The notes below the pieces were generated by a model, which saw only the letters and a list, made by a program, of their open reading frames with translations, ran no database searches and was not told the DNA's origin. A program made the translations under genes and the position numbers. A stretch of 64,000 bases of DNA, from positions 124,001 to 188,000 of the forward strand of contig CACZBF010000003.1 in NCBI GenBank assembly GCA_902779355.1, read 5' to 3'. This stretch comes from an uncultured Lachnospiraceae bacterium. Lineage in GTDB: Bacteria; Bacillota; Clostridia; Lachnospirales; Lachnospiraceae. Below, one piece after another: positions 16,716 to 25,154 of the stretch. How positions within the stretch are numbered: position 1 is the stretch's first letter; each line of letters opens with the position of its first letter.

Positions 16716-17955
16716 AGAAGCAAGAGCATACGAAGCGAAAACGGCGAAAAAGATCAAAAAGCAGGAACGGCCGCATGTGCACCTGACGCCATATTGCGGT
16801 TGGATGAATGACCCAAACGGGTTTTCATTTTACAAGGAGAAGGTTCATCTTTTTTATCAATATGCGCCCTATGACACGGTTTGGGGACCGATGCATTGGG
16901 GACATGCCGTGACATCGGATCTTTGCCACTGGGAATACCTTCCGTGCGTGATGGCACCGGATACAGATGCGGACAAGGATGGATGCTTTTCAGGAAGCGC
17001 GATCACGATGCCTGACGGGCGGCAGAAGCTTTTTTATACAGGCGTGACGGGAGCCGAGGAATTGCAAGTGCAATGCACAGCAACAGGTGACGGGGAGAAC
17101 TATGAAAAGTCTGCAGACAACCCGGTGATCGATCCTTCTATGCTGCCGGAAGGGTATGCAAGGCAGGATTTTCGGGATCCGAAGATCTGGAGAGACGATA
17201 CAGGGACTTATCGGATGGTGGTTTCCGCAAGGAATGCAGAAGGCGATGGAGAGATTCTCCTGTTTTCCTCGAAAGACAGTGAGACTTGGGCGTATACTTC
17301 CGTCCTTTTTCAGGGGGAGCGTGGCGCCGGCGTGATGTTGGAATGTCCGGATCTTTTTTGCTTAAACGGGACAGACGTTTTGATCGTAAGTCCGATGGGA
17401 GGCAAAAGTACTGCGTATCTCGGAACGCTGGATAAAAAGACCTGGACTTTCCATCCGAAGACAAGACAGCAAGTGGACCTGGGGCCTGATCTTTATGCGC
17501 CACAGACCATGGAAATGCCGGACGGAAGGCGGATTTTGATCGGATGGATGCAAAGCTGGGCGACTGTAGAAGAAAAGACGAGAGGGCGAAAAATCGCCGG
17601 TCAGATGACGATCCCGAGAGAACTGTCTGTGCAGGACAGGAGGCTTATCCAACGTCCGGTCAGAGAACTTTTTTCAGCGGCTGAGCAGACAGCAGAGAAA
17701 GAGATTTCGACGTCTGACGGAGCGCTTATCCTGACTTGCGATCCGAAAGAGAGCGCATGGATGTTTGCGCTGGAAGGAGAAACGACAGGGCTGACGGTGC
17801 TTTTGGACCGGTTTGGCATGGAAGTGTTTCACGAAGGGACGGGAGAAGTTTTTTCAGAAAGCTTTGCGGCACAACAGTGTGAATGGCACATCCCTCTGCC
17901 GGTTATCGGCGTGGACGAGACGATGTTTCAAATGAAACAGTTTGTGATTTCATGA
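16699..17955 (+). CDS. GH32 sucrose(-6-phosphate) hydrolase / fructosidase
   Basis: A 418-residue GH32 enzyme. The nucleophile motif WMNDPNG (about residue 34), the transition-state motif FRDPKIW and the acid/base motif ECPDLF are all present. No signal peptide, so it cleaves imported sucrose or fructosides in the cytoplasm; since uptake here is by an ABC transporter rather than a PTS, free sucrose is the likely substrate. Relatives are usually about 480-500 residues: the C-terminal beta-sandwich (LLDRFGMEVFHEG) is short here. ATG 16699 has AGGGAT upstream and overlaps the DUF624 end; an in-frame TTG lies one codon earlier. Confidence 0.9.
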   Translation: MTRQLEEARAYEAKTAKKIKKQERPHVHLTPYCGWMNDPNGFSFYKEKVHLFYQYAPYDTVWGPMHWGHAVTSDLCHWEYLPCVMAPDTDADKDGCFSGSAITMPDGRQKLFYTGVTGAEELQVQCTATGDGENYEKSADNPVIDPSMLPEGYARQDFRDPKIWRDDTGTYRMVVSARNAEGDGEILLFSSKDSETWAYTSVLFQGERGAGVMLECPDLFCLNGTDVLIVSPMGGKSTAYLGTLDKKTWTFHPKTRQQVDLGPDLYAPQTMEMPDGRRILIGWMQSWATVEEKTRGRKIAGQMTIPRELSVQDRRLIQRPVRELFSAAEQTAEKEISTSDGALILTCDPKESAWMFALEGETTGLTVLLDRFGMEVFHEGTGEVFSESFAAQQCEWHIPLPVIGVDETMFQMKQFVIS

Positions 17956-17964
17956 AGGAGAAGA

Positions 17965-19815
17965 ATGATGGCAGAACGCAAAACAAGTGCATTTAAAGAA
18001 AGGCTTGCACAGTATTATGACGAGTTGAAGTGGCTGTATTGTGAACTCTACCACAATGACATGCAGGCGTTTACCTACTTTTGCTCCATGCTTGAAAAAT
18101 ACGAAAAAATGCGGAGCAAAACATTGAAAGCCTGGGACAAAAAGCGGACACAGAATCCGGGGTGGTATCGGGATAACAAGCGCCTTGGCATGCTTATGTA
18201 TGTGGACTGTTTTGCGGATACGCTGGAGGGCGTACGTGAGGCTCTGCCGTATCTCAAGGAAACCGGTGTAAATTATCTGCATCTGATGCCGCTCTTAAAG
18301 AGCCCGGAGGGCCGCAGTGACGGCGGGTATGCAGTTTCTGATTTCCGGAGCGTGGATCCGAAGCTTGGGGACATTGATGAACTGGCGGAACTCTCGGATG
18401 AACTTCACAAAGAAGGCATCAGCGTATGTCTTGATTTTGTGATGAACCACACAAGCGAAGACCACGATTGGGCTGTGCGGGCAAGGAACGGAGAACCCGG
18501 ATACCGCGAGCGGTTTTTCTTCTATGAGAACTGGGACATTCCGAACGAGTACGAAAAGACGGTGCCGCAGGTGTTTCCGCAGACGGCGCCCGGCAATTTC
18601 ACGTGGTGTGCCGAAGCAAATCAGGTTGTTATGACGACATTTTATCCGTATCAATGGGATCTGAATTACCGGAATCCCACCGTATTTAACGATATGACCG
18701 CGAACATGCTTTACCTTTGCAACTGCGGTGTGGATATCGTACGGCTGGATGCGGTGCCATATATCTGGAAAACACTTGGGACAACCTGCAGGAATCTGCC
18801 GGAAGTCCATTCGCTTGTCCGGATGATGCGGATCGCGGCAGAGATCGTCTGCCCGGGGACATTGCTGCTCGGGGAAGTGGTGATGGAGCCGAAGGAAGTG
18901 GTGCCGTATTTTGGGAGCGTCGAGAAGCCGGAATGCCACATGCTATACAACGTGACGACGATGGCGACCACCTGGCATACTGTGGCGACACAGGACGTGC
19001 GGCTTTTGCAGCACCAGCTCGGAACCGTTTTTGCACTGCCGAAGGATTATGTGTTTTTAAATTACCTCCGTTGTCACGATGATATCGGATGGGGGCTGGA
19101 CTTCACATTTCTGAAGGGCTTCGGGATCACGGAAAAAGAACATAAGAAGTTTTTGAATGATTTCTTCCGCGGCTATATTTACGGCAGCGAATCCAGAGGC
19201 GAACTGTATAATGATGACCCCAGACTTGGTGATGCAAGACTCTGCGGTACGACAGCATCTCTTTGCGGGATTGAGGCGGCGGAGTACGAAAAGAATATCG
19301 AGAAAGAAAAACGAGGGATCGATCTTGATATCATGCTGCATGCGTTTCTCTTTACCTTGTCCGGTATCCCGGTGCTCTACAGCGGCGATGAGATCGGACA
19401 GCTCAATGACTATACCTATCATGAAAACCCGTTGAAATGGAGCGACAGTCGTTATCTTCACCGCGGCAAATTTGACTGGGATGCGGCAAAGAACCGTAAA
19501 AAGAAAAATACCAGAGAGGGTCGGATCTATACAGCACTGGAAAAGTTATACCGCCTGCGGGGAGAACGGAAAGTATTTGAGAGTGCAGCCGACACCTGGA
19601 TCATTCCGCTCGGGAACGATCATGTGCTCGGCATCGGACGGTATTTTGAAGGAGAAAAGCTGCTGGCATTTTTCAATTTCAGTTATCTGCCGCAGATCGT
19701 ATGGACCGGTGAGACCGAACCGTATAAAGACTTGTTCAAAAACAAGAAAGCAGATGCAAATCGGATTGAACTGCCGCCGTATGGCTTCTGCTGGCTTTGG
19801 AAAGCCTATGAATAA
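17965..19815 (+). CDS. Amylosucrase-like GH13 glucosyltransferase
   Basis: A 616-residue GH13 enzyme matching amylosucrase (subfamily 4) rather than hydrolases: an all-helical N-terminal region of about 70 residues, then LMYVDCFADTLEGVREALPY, YLHLMPLLKSPEGRSDGGYA, the nucleophile in DIVRLDAVPYIWK (Asp262), the acid in LLLGEVVMEP (Glu304), and LRCHDDIGWG (Asp372). Amylosucrases move glucose from sucrose to an alpha-1,4-glucan and release fructose. Together with MalQ and glycogen synthase this would feed storage glucan without ADP-glucose. Sucrose hydrolase or phosphorylase-like activity cannot be excluded from sequence. AAGGAG precedes the tandem ATGATG; the end overlaps the next start by eight bases. 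Confidence 0.85.
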   Translation: MMAERKTSAFKERLAQYYDELKWLYCELYHNDMQAFTYFCSMLEKYEKMRSKTLKAWDKKRTQNPGWYRDNKRLGMLMYVDCFADTLEGVREALPYLKETGVNYLHLMPLLKSPEGRSDGGYAVSDFRSVDPKLGDIDELAELSDELHKEGISVCLDFVMNHTSEDHDWAVRARNGEPGYRERFFFYENWDIPNEYEKTVPQVFPQTAPGNFTWCAEANQVVMTTFYPYQWDLNYRNPTVFNDMTANMLYLCNCGVDIVRLDAVPYIWKTLGTTCRNLPEVHSLVRMMRIAAEIVCPGTLLLGEVVMEPKEVVPYFGSVEKPECHMLYNVTTMATTWHTVATQDVRLLQHQLGTVFALPKDYVFLNYLRCHDDIGWGLDFTFLKGFGITEKEHKKFLNDFFRGYIYGSESRGELYNDDPRLGDARLCGTTASLCGIEAAEYEKNIEKEKRGIDLDIMLHAFLFTLSGIPVLYSGDEIGQLNDYTYHENPLKWSDSRYLHRGKFDWDAAKNRKKKNTREGRIYTALEKLYRLRGERKVFESAADTWIIPLGNDHVLGIGRYFEGEKLLAFFNFSYLPQIVWTGETEPYKDLFKNKKADANRIELPPYGFCWLWKAYE

Positions 19816-20407
19816 AAGTACCATCGCTATATCCATGGGGGCGTTGATACTGTTTCTCTCGGCGTGCGGGAGCGAAGCGGAACTTGAGGCAGAGACGCCG
19901 GTCACGGAGAAATCCGTTGTCGCAGAAACAACGGAAACAGAATATATATATATTTATTATCTCCATACGGACAGTGACTGTCAGTCGATCTGGGAGAGGA
20001 TGGCCGGCATCTTTTCCCGCAGAACAGGCATCCCCGTGACCGTGGAGTATGTGGATGCGGATGAATATGATATCCGGCTGCAGCAGGTAATGGCAGAGCA
20101 GAAGATGCCGACGGCGTTTCTTTTGCCGGATACGAGAACCGCCTATGTCTGGGATGACTACACGGTGGAGCTTTCCGACACGGAACTCGGAGAGAAAGTG
20201 CGGTATCCCAGTGAGTATTTTTATTATTGTGGGAAAGCGGCTGGCGTGCCCGAAAGAGCAGCGCCTGATCGAACCTACATCGCGTTGAACGGCATCGCAG
20301 ATCAGGGATCAGTCGATGCGACAGAGAGATTTTTTACATGGATCTTTTGTTCCGCCGAGGGACGGATGGCGTTTCCAAACCGCGGACTTTCTGACTGTTA
20401 TGAATAA
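19808..20407 (+). CDS. Compact solute-binding-protein-like lipoprotein
   Basis: A 199-residue lipoprotein: signal peptide with lipobox LSAC (Cys20), an acidic linker, then a region like the first lobe of family-1 sugar-binding proteins (IWERMAGIFSRRTGIPVTVEYVDADE) and a short ending (NGIADQGSVDATERFFTWIFCSAEGRMAF) resembling the segment where such proteins close the second lobe. About half of a normal 400-450-residue binding protein is missing in the middle. The start overlaps the amylosucrase end by eight bases; the long upstream extension of the frame is an artefact. It may be a decayed binding protein kept in frame, or a real small surface protein. Confidence 0.7.
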   Translation: MNKSTIAISMGALILFLSACGSEAELEAETPVTEKSVVAETTETEYIYIYYLHTDSDCQSIWERMAGIFSRRTGIPVTVEYVDADEYDIRLQQVMAEQKMPTAFLLPDTRTAYVWDDYTVELSDTELGEKVRYPSEYFYYCGKAAGVPERAAPDRTYIALNGIADQGSVDATERFFTWIFCSAEGRMAFPNRGLSDCYE

Positions 20408-20431
20408 GCATCATGGAGGAGGGATACGATT

Positions 20432-21922
20432 ATGAGAACAAGCGGCGTGTTGATGCATCTTTCTTCGTTGCCGTCACCCTATGGCATCGGAACAATGGGA
20501 AAAGAAGCATATCGTTTTGTCGATTTTCTGGAAAAGGCAGGTCAGACCTACTGGCAGATGCTGCCGGTTGGTCCGACGAGTTACGGTGATTCGCCGTACC
20601 AGTCATTTTCCGGCTATGCCGGGAATCCGTATTTTGTCGATCTGGACATGCTCGTGCAGGAAGGCCTTCTTTCGAAAGAGGAGATCCTGCGGTATCAATG
20701 GGGCAGTGATCCGGAATCCGTCGATTACGGAATCCTTTATGAAAACCGGTTTCAGGTATTGAAGATGGCCTGCGACCGCCTGGTGAAAAAACAGGCGCGG
20801 CCTTTCCGTGCATTTTGCAAAAAGCAACAGGCATGGCTTGACGACTATGCATTATTTATGGCCGAAAAGGATGCACATGGCGGGAAATCCTGGATGGAAT
20901 GGGAAAAACCCCTTCGTTTCCGGGAGGAAGAAGCAATCCGCGATGCAAAGAAAACTTATGCGGATGAGATCACTTTTTATCAGGCTGTGCAGTATCTGTT
21001 TTTCCGCCAATGGGAAAAGCTGAAGGCGTATGCGAATAAAAAAGGGATCAAGATCATCGGGGATGTGCCGATTTATGTGGCATCCGATTCTGCAGATGTG
21101 TGGACGGAACCGGCACTCTTTATGCTGGATAAAAATCTGCAGATGACGAAGGTGGCCGGATGCCCGCCGGATGCATTCTCCGCGACGGGACAGCGCTGGG
21201 GAAATCCGCTTTACCGTTGGGATGTCATGAAAAAGCAGAACTATGACTGGTGGGTTCGCCGTGTACAAGGCCTTTCCGAACGCTATGATATCGTTCGCAT
21301 CGACCATTTTCGGGCGTTTGATTCCTATTATGCGATCCCCGCAAAAGACAAGACTGCAGAGAACGGGAAATGGATGAAAGGACCAGGGATTGAACTGTTC
21401 CATGTCCTGGAAAAGAAGCTCGGGAAAACCAACATTATCGTGGAGGATCTCGGGTATCTGACACCGTCTGTCATGAAGCTTGTGAAGGATTCCGGATTCC
21501 CGGGGATGAAGGTGCTGCAGTTTGCATTTGACACCAGAGAGAACGGGGACTATCTGCCGCACAACTATCCATCGTTCTGTGTGGTCTATACAGGGACACA
21601 TGACAATGATACGATCAACGGTTGGATGAAGTCCGCGCCGAAAGGGAGCGTAAAGAATGCGAAGGAGTACCTGAATCTGACAAAGGAAGAAGGGTATCAC
21701 TGGGGCATGATGCGCGGGGCATGGAGCTCGGTGGGAGATACCGTGATCGTGACCATGCAGGATCTCCTCGGGCTTGGTGGCAAAGCACGGATGAATATGC
21801 CGTCTACGCTCGGTACAAACTGGAAATGGCGCGCAAAAGCAGGCAGTTATAATGCGGCACTTGCGAAGAAGATTGCGAAGCAGATGCAGCTGTTTGGACG
21901 GATGCGTGAGGGTAGCAAATAA
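20432..21922 (+). CDS. malQ: 4-alpha-glucanotransferase (amylomaltase)
   Basis: A 496-residue GH77 enzyme, full length. It starts with the typical RTSGVLMHLSSLPSPYGIG and has VGPTSYGDSPYQSFS, the nucleophile in VRIDHFRAFDSYY, the acid in IIVEDLGYLTP and the third acidic residue in THDNDTINGW. It moves alpha-1,4-glucan segments between maltodextrins in the cytoplasm and releases glucose. GGAGGAGGG precedes the ATG. In this operon it would rework glucans made by the amylosucrase-like enzyme or imported maltodextrins. The stop overlaps the following ATG (TAATG). Confidence 0.96.
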   Translation: MRTSGVLMHLSSLPSPYGIGTMGKEAYRFVDFLEKAGQTYWQMLPVGPTSYGDSPYQSFSGYAGNPYFVDLDMLVQEGLLSKEEILRYQWGSDPESVDYGILYENRFQVLKMACDRLVKKQARPFRAFCKKQQAWLDDYALFMAEKDAHGGKSWMEWEKPLRFREEEAIRDAKKTYADEITFYQAVQYLFFRQWEKLKAYANKKGIKIIGDVPIYVASDSADVWTEPALFMLDKNLQMTKVAGCPPDAFSATGQRWGNPLYRWDVMKKQNYDWWVRRVQGLSERYDIVRIDHFRAFDSYYAIPAKDKTAENGKWMKGPGIELFHVLEKKLGKTNIIVEDLGYLTPSVMKLVKDSGFPGMKVLQFAFDTRENGDYLPHNYPSFCVVYTGTHDNDTINGWMKSAPKGSVKNAKEYLNLTKEEGYHWGMMRGAWSSVGDTVIVTMQDLLGLGGKARMNMPSTLGTNWKWRAKAGSYNAALAKKIAKQMQLFGRMREGSK

Positions 21923-22671
21923 TGGTGAAGGTTCATTATATCCATCACAGCGCATTTGCTGTGGAATTTGAAGAGAAGATCCTGATCTTTGATTATTTTG
22001 ATCCGGCGCGAATGCCGGAATATCCGTTTACCGGACATTTGCCGGATCTGGGCGGAAAGAAGGTCTATTTCTTTGCGAGCCATAAGCATCGGGATCATTT
22101 CGACATCGATATCCTCCATGTGATGGAAAAAGAACCTTACGTCCGCTACATCCTTTCCAAGGACACGAAAATGTCAGGGAACTTCCTGAAAAAACACGGG
22201 TTTGTACCGGATCAGGTGAAAGCATGCGTCAAGTATGTGACACCGATCTCAGATTATGAAGTGGATGATCTGAAGATCCATACCCTGCGTTCAACAGATG
22301 AAGGGGTAGCCTTTGTGGTAGAGACGGAAGGCAGGACGATCTACCACGCCGGCGATCTGCACTGGTGGCAGATGCAGGGGGTAGGTGAGCTAGTGAATGG
22401 CAGATCGGAGAAGGAGTATAAGCACCAGCTCCGATATCTGGAAGGGAAATTAGTAAACTATGCGTTTGTCGTGATGGATCCGCGGCTCGGACCGGATCAG
22501 TTTCTGGGGTTTGACTACTTCATGAAAAAGGTCCTTGCGGATCATGTGTTCCCAATGCACATGTGGCAGCAGCTGGGATTGATCCGGCAGTATAAGTCAC
22601 GAAGTGACAATAAGAGTTTTACGGATCGTGTGGTCGACATCACAGAAGAGAATCAGATCTTTACGTTTTAA
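21922..22671 (+). CDS. MBL-fold (UlaG-like) metal-dependent hydrolase
   Basis: A 249-residue metallo-beta-lactamase-fold protein of the UlaG-like branch. Metal-binding motifs are SHKHRDHFD, HAGDLHWW and FPMHMW. Members include L-ascorbate-6-phosphate lactonase and many uncharacterised hydrolases; nothing here fixes the substrate. Coupled to malQ by a one-base overlap and therefore the last gene of the sugar operon. It may act on a sugar lactone or phosphodiester, but that is only context. Confidence 0.85.
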   Translation: MVKVHYIHHSAFAVEFEEKILIFDYFDPARMPEYPFTGHLPDLGGKKVYFFASHKHRDHFDIDILHVMEKEPYVRYILSKDTKMSGNFLKKHGFVPDQVKACVKYVTPISDYEVDDLKIHTLRSTDEGVAFVVETEGRTIYHAGDLHWWQMQGVGELVNGRSEKEYKHQLRYLEGKLVNYAFVVMDPRLGPDQFLGFDYFMKKVLADHVFPMHMWQQLGLIRQYKSRSDNKSFTDRVVDITEENQIFTF

Positions 22672-22729
22672 GCGGATACTGCGCCGTACGGATAGAAATG
22701 GAAAAAATACTACTTCCACCGGCTAAATC

Positions 22730-22738
22730 TGTTATAAT
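22730..22738 (+). promoter_or_regulatory. Extended -10 promoter directly before a start codon
   Basis: TGTTATAAT is a perfect extended -10. Transcription should begin about seven bases after it, at the ATG of the next gene (22745), implying a leaderless mRNA. Confidence 0.6.
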
Positions 22739-22744
22739 TGGCTT

Positions 22745-23362
22745 ATGAGAGACGTGCGGTTGGAAGAATTGCATACAAACGGCGAATTGTCGACGCGTAC
22801 CTACAGACTGCTTACAAATGCCGGCTATCAGAATTTGCAGGAGCTCAAAGCGCTTTCCTCGACAGAACTCTTTCATCTACGGCTTGGGGTACAGGCTATC
22901 CAAGAGTTGAACGAGCTGATCAAGCAGTACGCAGAAGAGGGGGACGAGCAAAAAGTGATTTTGTGGGATCCCGAACATGTGCGTGCGATGGATGTTTCCG
23001 ACCTGACAGAAGGGCGTTTTGCCACAATCGGGGCTATGATGGATGCCTTTGACACTGAGTATATCGGGTTCGCTGACCTTTGCGTGGTATATCGTTTTTT
23101 GCAGGAGAAATGCATCCCGGATCATCTTTTGCTGCGTCTACGAAAACGCATGATGCAGGAAGCGCCAGGCTGGGTACTGGACATGGAGATCAACTGGGAT
23201 AAAGTGAGGCCGCGGCTGACACGAGCGCTGAAAAGAGAATCCTGTGAGACGATCCTGGATTTGATCGAACTGGAAAAACGGGAAGATATTGGGTTTGACT
23301 CCGTGGAACGTGTCGAGATCAGAAATTTGATAGATAAGGCGTTGACGGAGGGGAAAATATAA
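22745..23362 (+). CDS. Protein with RNA-polymerase-alpha-CTD-like helical domains
   Basis: A 205-residue soluble protein of unknown function. Residues about 15-62 (LSTRTYRLLTNAGYQNLQEL ... LGVQAIQELNELIKQY) resemble the C-terminal domain of the RNA polymerase alpha subunit, a helix-hairpin-helix fold binding DNA and activators. A second, weaker copy may lie at about 155-203 (LTRALKRESCETILDLIEL ... VERVEIRNLIDKAL). No catalytic motif or membrane segment. There is no ribosome site before the ATG, and the extended -10 ends six bases upstream, so the transcript is probably leaderless. It may contact DNA or the transcription machinery; this is inferred from fold resemblance only. Confidence 0.75.
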   Translation: MRDVRLEELHTNGELSTRTYRLLTNAGYQNLQELKALSSTELFHLRLGVQAIQELNELIKQYAEEGDEQKVILWDPEHVRAMDVSDLTEGRFATIGAMMDAFDTEYIGFADLCVVYRFLQEKCIPDHLLLRLRKRMMQEAPGWVLDMEINWDKVRPRLTRALKRESCETILDLIELEKREDIGFDSVERVEIRNLIDKALTEGKI

Positions 23363-23368
23363 GTGCTA

Positions 23369-23397
23369 TGCCGCATGGCGCGAATGCGACATTTTTT
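23369..23397 (+). terminator. Rho-independent terminator
   Basis: TGCCGCAT and ATGCGACA pair with one mismatch around a seven-base loop, followed by TTTTTTCTATTTTT. It ends the alpha-CTD-like gene in the 99-base convergent gap. Confidence 0.6.
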
Positions 23398-23461
23398 CTA
23401 TTTTTCACCACGTCGTCATCCCAAACGTGATGACCATGTATCCTTCCATGATCCCGTTTTT

Positions 23462-24217
23462 TCAATCATGACGCAGGTTCATGTCCGAGTAAATATCCGT
23501 AAAACGTGCATGATCAGAAGGCTCAAGGCCTGTAGTATAAAGATGAGAGGTATCGCCGAAAGTGCTGACACGCCAGTTTGCGATGCCTTTTCTCCGTTCT
23601 TCGGTGCGGATCTCCGTGACAGAAGCGGGTGCCGCGCAAAAGCCGTGCCACATGATCATCGGTGAAACGCCGATAAGGTGTGAGATTGCAACGCAAGTCA
23701 AGCCGAAATGGCAGAAGAATATGAGCTCGGCACGATTTTCTTTTTCGACACGATATAACGGGATGTCTCGATCTCCACCGTCACGCACATATCCGTGATC
23801 TGCCAGGAGTTGATCCAATTCGCTGCAGACATGATCATATTTTTCCCTCGTATCTGATTGAGAAAAAACAGGTGTCTCATCCCAGACCGCTCTCTGAAAA
23901 TGAGATTCGTCCTTCATCCAGTCCGTAGGAAGCCAATCCCAGGCGATCGTCTGTCTATCACTTACATCTGGTCTTCTGATATGGGCGTCAAATTCCCGCA
24001 ACCAGCCAAACGTCGGATAGGAGATCTCCCCCGTTTCAGGCAATCCCAGCGCGATCCGTGCGGTCAGCTGCGCCCGGCCGAGCGGAGAAACATAGATCTC
24101 TTTGTCTTTCCAGAAATGCGCACGCGGCGCCAAAGCTTCTGCTTCCTTTCTGCCGCGAAGCGTTAAAGTATCATTTTCGTAATCGGGTTCTCCGTGTCGT
24201 ACAAATATGAGTTTCAT
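23462..24217 (-). CDS. Histidine phosphatase (phosphoglycerate-mutase-like)
   Basis: A 251-residue histidine-phosphatase-superfamily protein. The catalytic LIFVRHGEPDYEND opens the chain and a second histidine is in LIFFCHFGLT. The arginine for phosphate binding is in VSPLGRAQLTA. Such enzymes remove phosphate from small molecules; the substrate is unknown. The start is placed at the Met immediately before KLIFVRHGEP, as in the family, rather than 14 codons upstream. A TTGACA lies just upstream on the minus strand, but its -10 is poor. Stand-alone gene, divergent from the SpoU methyltransferase. Confidence 0.88.
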   Translation of the reverse strand: MKLIFVRHGEPDYENDTLTLRGRKEAEALAPRAHFWKDKEIYVSPLGRAQLTARIALGLPETGEISYPTFGWLREFDAHIRRPDVSDRQTIAWDWLPTDWMKDESHFQRAVWDETPVFSQSDTREKYDHVCSELDQLLADHGYVRDGGDRDIPLYRVEKENRAELIFFCHFGLTCVAISHLIGVSPMIMWHGFCAAPASVTEIRTEERRKGIANWRVSTFGDTSHLYTTGLEPSDHARFTDIYSDMNLRHD

Positions 24218-24263
24218 GTCTTCTATTTTTTCAAAGATCTTTCCGCATGTCAACGGCAAAAAA

Positions 24264-24272
24264 TGATATAAT
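24264..24272 (+). promoter_or_regulatory. Extended -10 promoter
   Basis: TGATATAAT, a perfect extended -10 without an obvious -35. It would give a leader of about 75 bases containing the structured element at 24291-24335 before the methyltransferase start. Confidence 0.6.
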
Positions 24273-24290
24273 GGTCAGGTGTATAAATAA

Positions 24291-24335
24291 CGGTCGGCCG
24301 GATGATCCGGGGCTACGAAAGTTCATAGCCGACCG
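24291..24335 (+). promoter_or_regulatory. Structured 5' leader, possible three-way junction
   Basis: CGGTC (24291-24295) pairs with GACCG (24331-24335). Inside are CCGG/CCGG (24298-24310, five-base loop) and GGCTA/TAGCC (24311-24330, ten-base loop). Alternatively CGGTCGGC pairs directly with GCCGACCG. It is immediately upstream of the ribosome site and has no T-run, so any control would be translational. Not recognised as a known riboswitch. Confidence 0.45.
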
Positions 24336-24353
24336 GAGCGGATGGGGGAAAGA

Positions 24354-25151
24354 ATGACAAGGATCACGGATCTCAAAGCGCCGGAAGTGGCACTATATAC
24401 CGATCTGAACGAAAAACAGGTGAAAAGGATCTATGAACCCGAAACAGGGATCTTTATCTGCGAGAGTATCCGTGTGATCGAAAGAGCGCTTACGGCAGGA
24501 TATGAGCCGGTTTCTCTTTTCCTGGAAGAGAAGATGGCAGAAGAGGTCGCTGCGCTTCAGATTCGGGATGATATTCCGGTTTACGTGGCATCTTACAAGG
24601 TCATGAAAGAGATTACGGGGTACTCTTTGACAGGCGGCGTACTTGCTGCTATGCGCAGGAAACCGCTGCAGGATTTGGAGGGATTTTTATCCGCCCAACA
24701 ACGGATCGTCGTGCTTGATGATATCGAGAATCCGACAAATGTAGGAGCTATTTTTCGTTCGGCAGCAGCGTTAGGCGCCGATGGGGTCATTTTGACAGAG
24801 GGCTCTGCAGACCCGCTCTATCGACGAGCGATCAGGGTGAGTATGGGGAATGTGTTTCAGATCGCGTGGACCTATGCAGATGATACGTTATTACCGTTGC
24901 TGAAGGAGACGGGATTTGAGACCTACGCGTTGGCGCTGCGCGAAGACGCCGTTCCGTTGCGCCATGATCTGAGCCTTTCGGAGAAGAAAGCGGTGATCCT
25001 GGGGAATGAAGATCACGGGATTTCAGAAAAACTGCTTTCCGGCGTCGATCATGTCGTCAGCATCCCGATGCAACAGGATGTGGATTCCCTAAATGTTGCC
25101 GCAGCAAGCGCGATCGCATTTTGGGAACTGTTTGGAGGGGAGTCGGGATAA
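24354..25151 (+). CDS. SpoU/TrmH-family RNA 2'-O-methyltransferase
   Basis: A 265-residue methyltransferase of the SPOUT class. The three SpoU motifs are NPTNVGAIFRSAAALG, ILGNEDHGIS and SLNVAAASAIAFWEL, forming the knotted SAM site; an N-terminal L30e-like substrate-binding region (ICESIRVIERALTAGYEP) precedes it. It methylates ribose 2'-O in rRNA or tRNA; the target base is not predictable. ATG 24354 has GGGGG five bases upstream; an in-frame ATG at 24342 lacks suitable spacing. It converges on RNase HI with only three bases between stops. Confidence 0.9.
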   Translation: MTRITDLKAPEVALYTDLNEKQVKRIYEPETGIFICESIRVIERALTAGYEPVSLFLEEKMAEEVAALQIRDDIPVYVASYKVMKEITGYSLTGGVLAAMRRKPLQDLEGFLSAQQRIVVLDDIENPTNVGAIFRSAAALGADGVILTEGSADPLYRRAIRVSMGNVFQIAWTYADDTLLPLLKETGFETYALALREDAVPLRHDLSLSEKKAVILGNEDHGISEKLLSGVDHVVSIPMQQDVDSLNVAAASAIAFWELFGGESG

Positions 25152-25154
25152 GAA

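Noticed and set aside
19472..19807. Upstream extension of the compact lipoprotein
   Set aside because: It lies entirely within the amylosucrase-like gene; the lipoprotein signal starts at ATG 19808.
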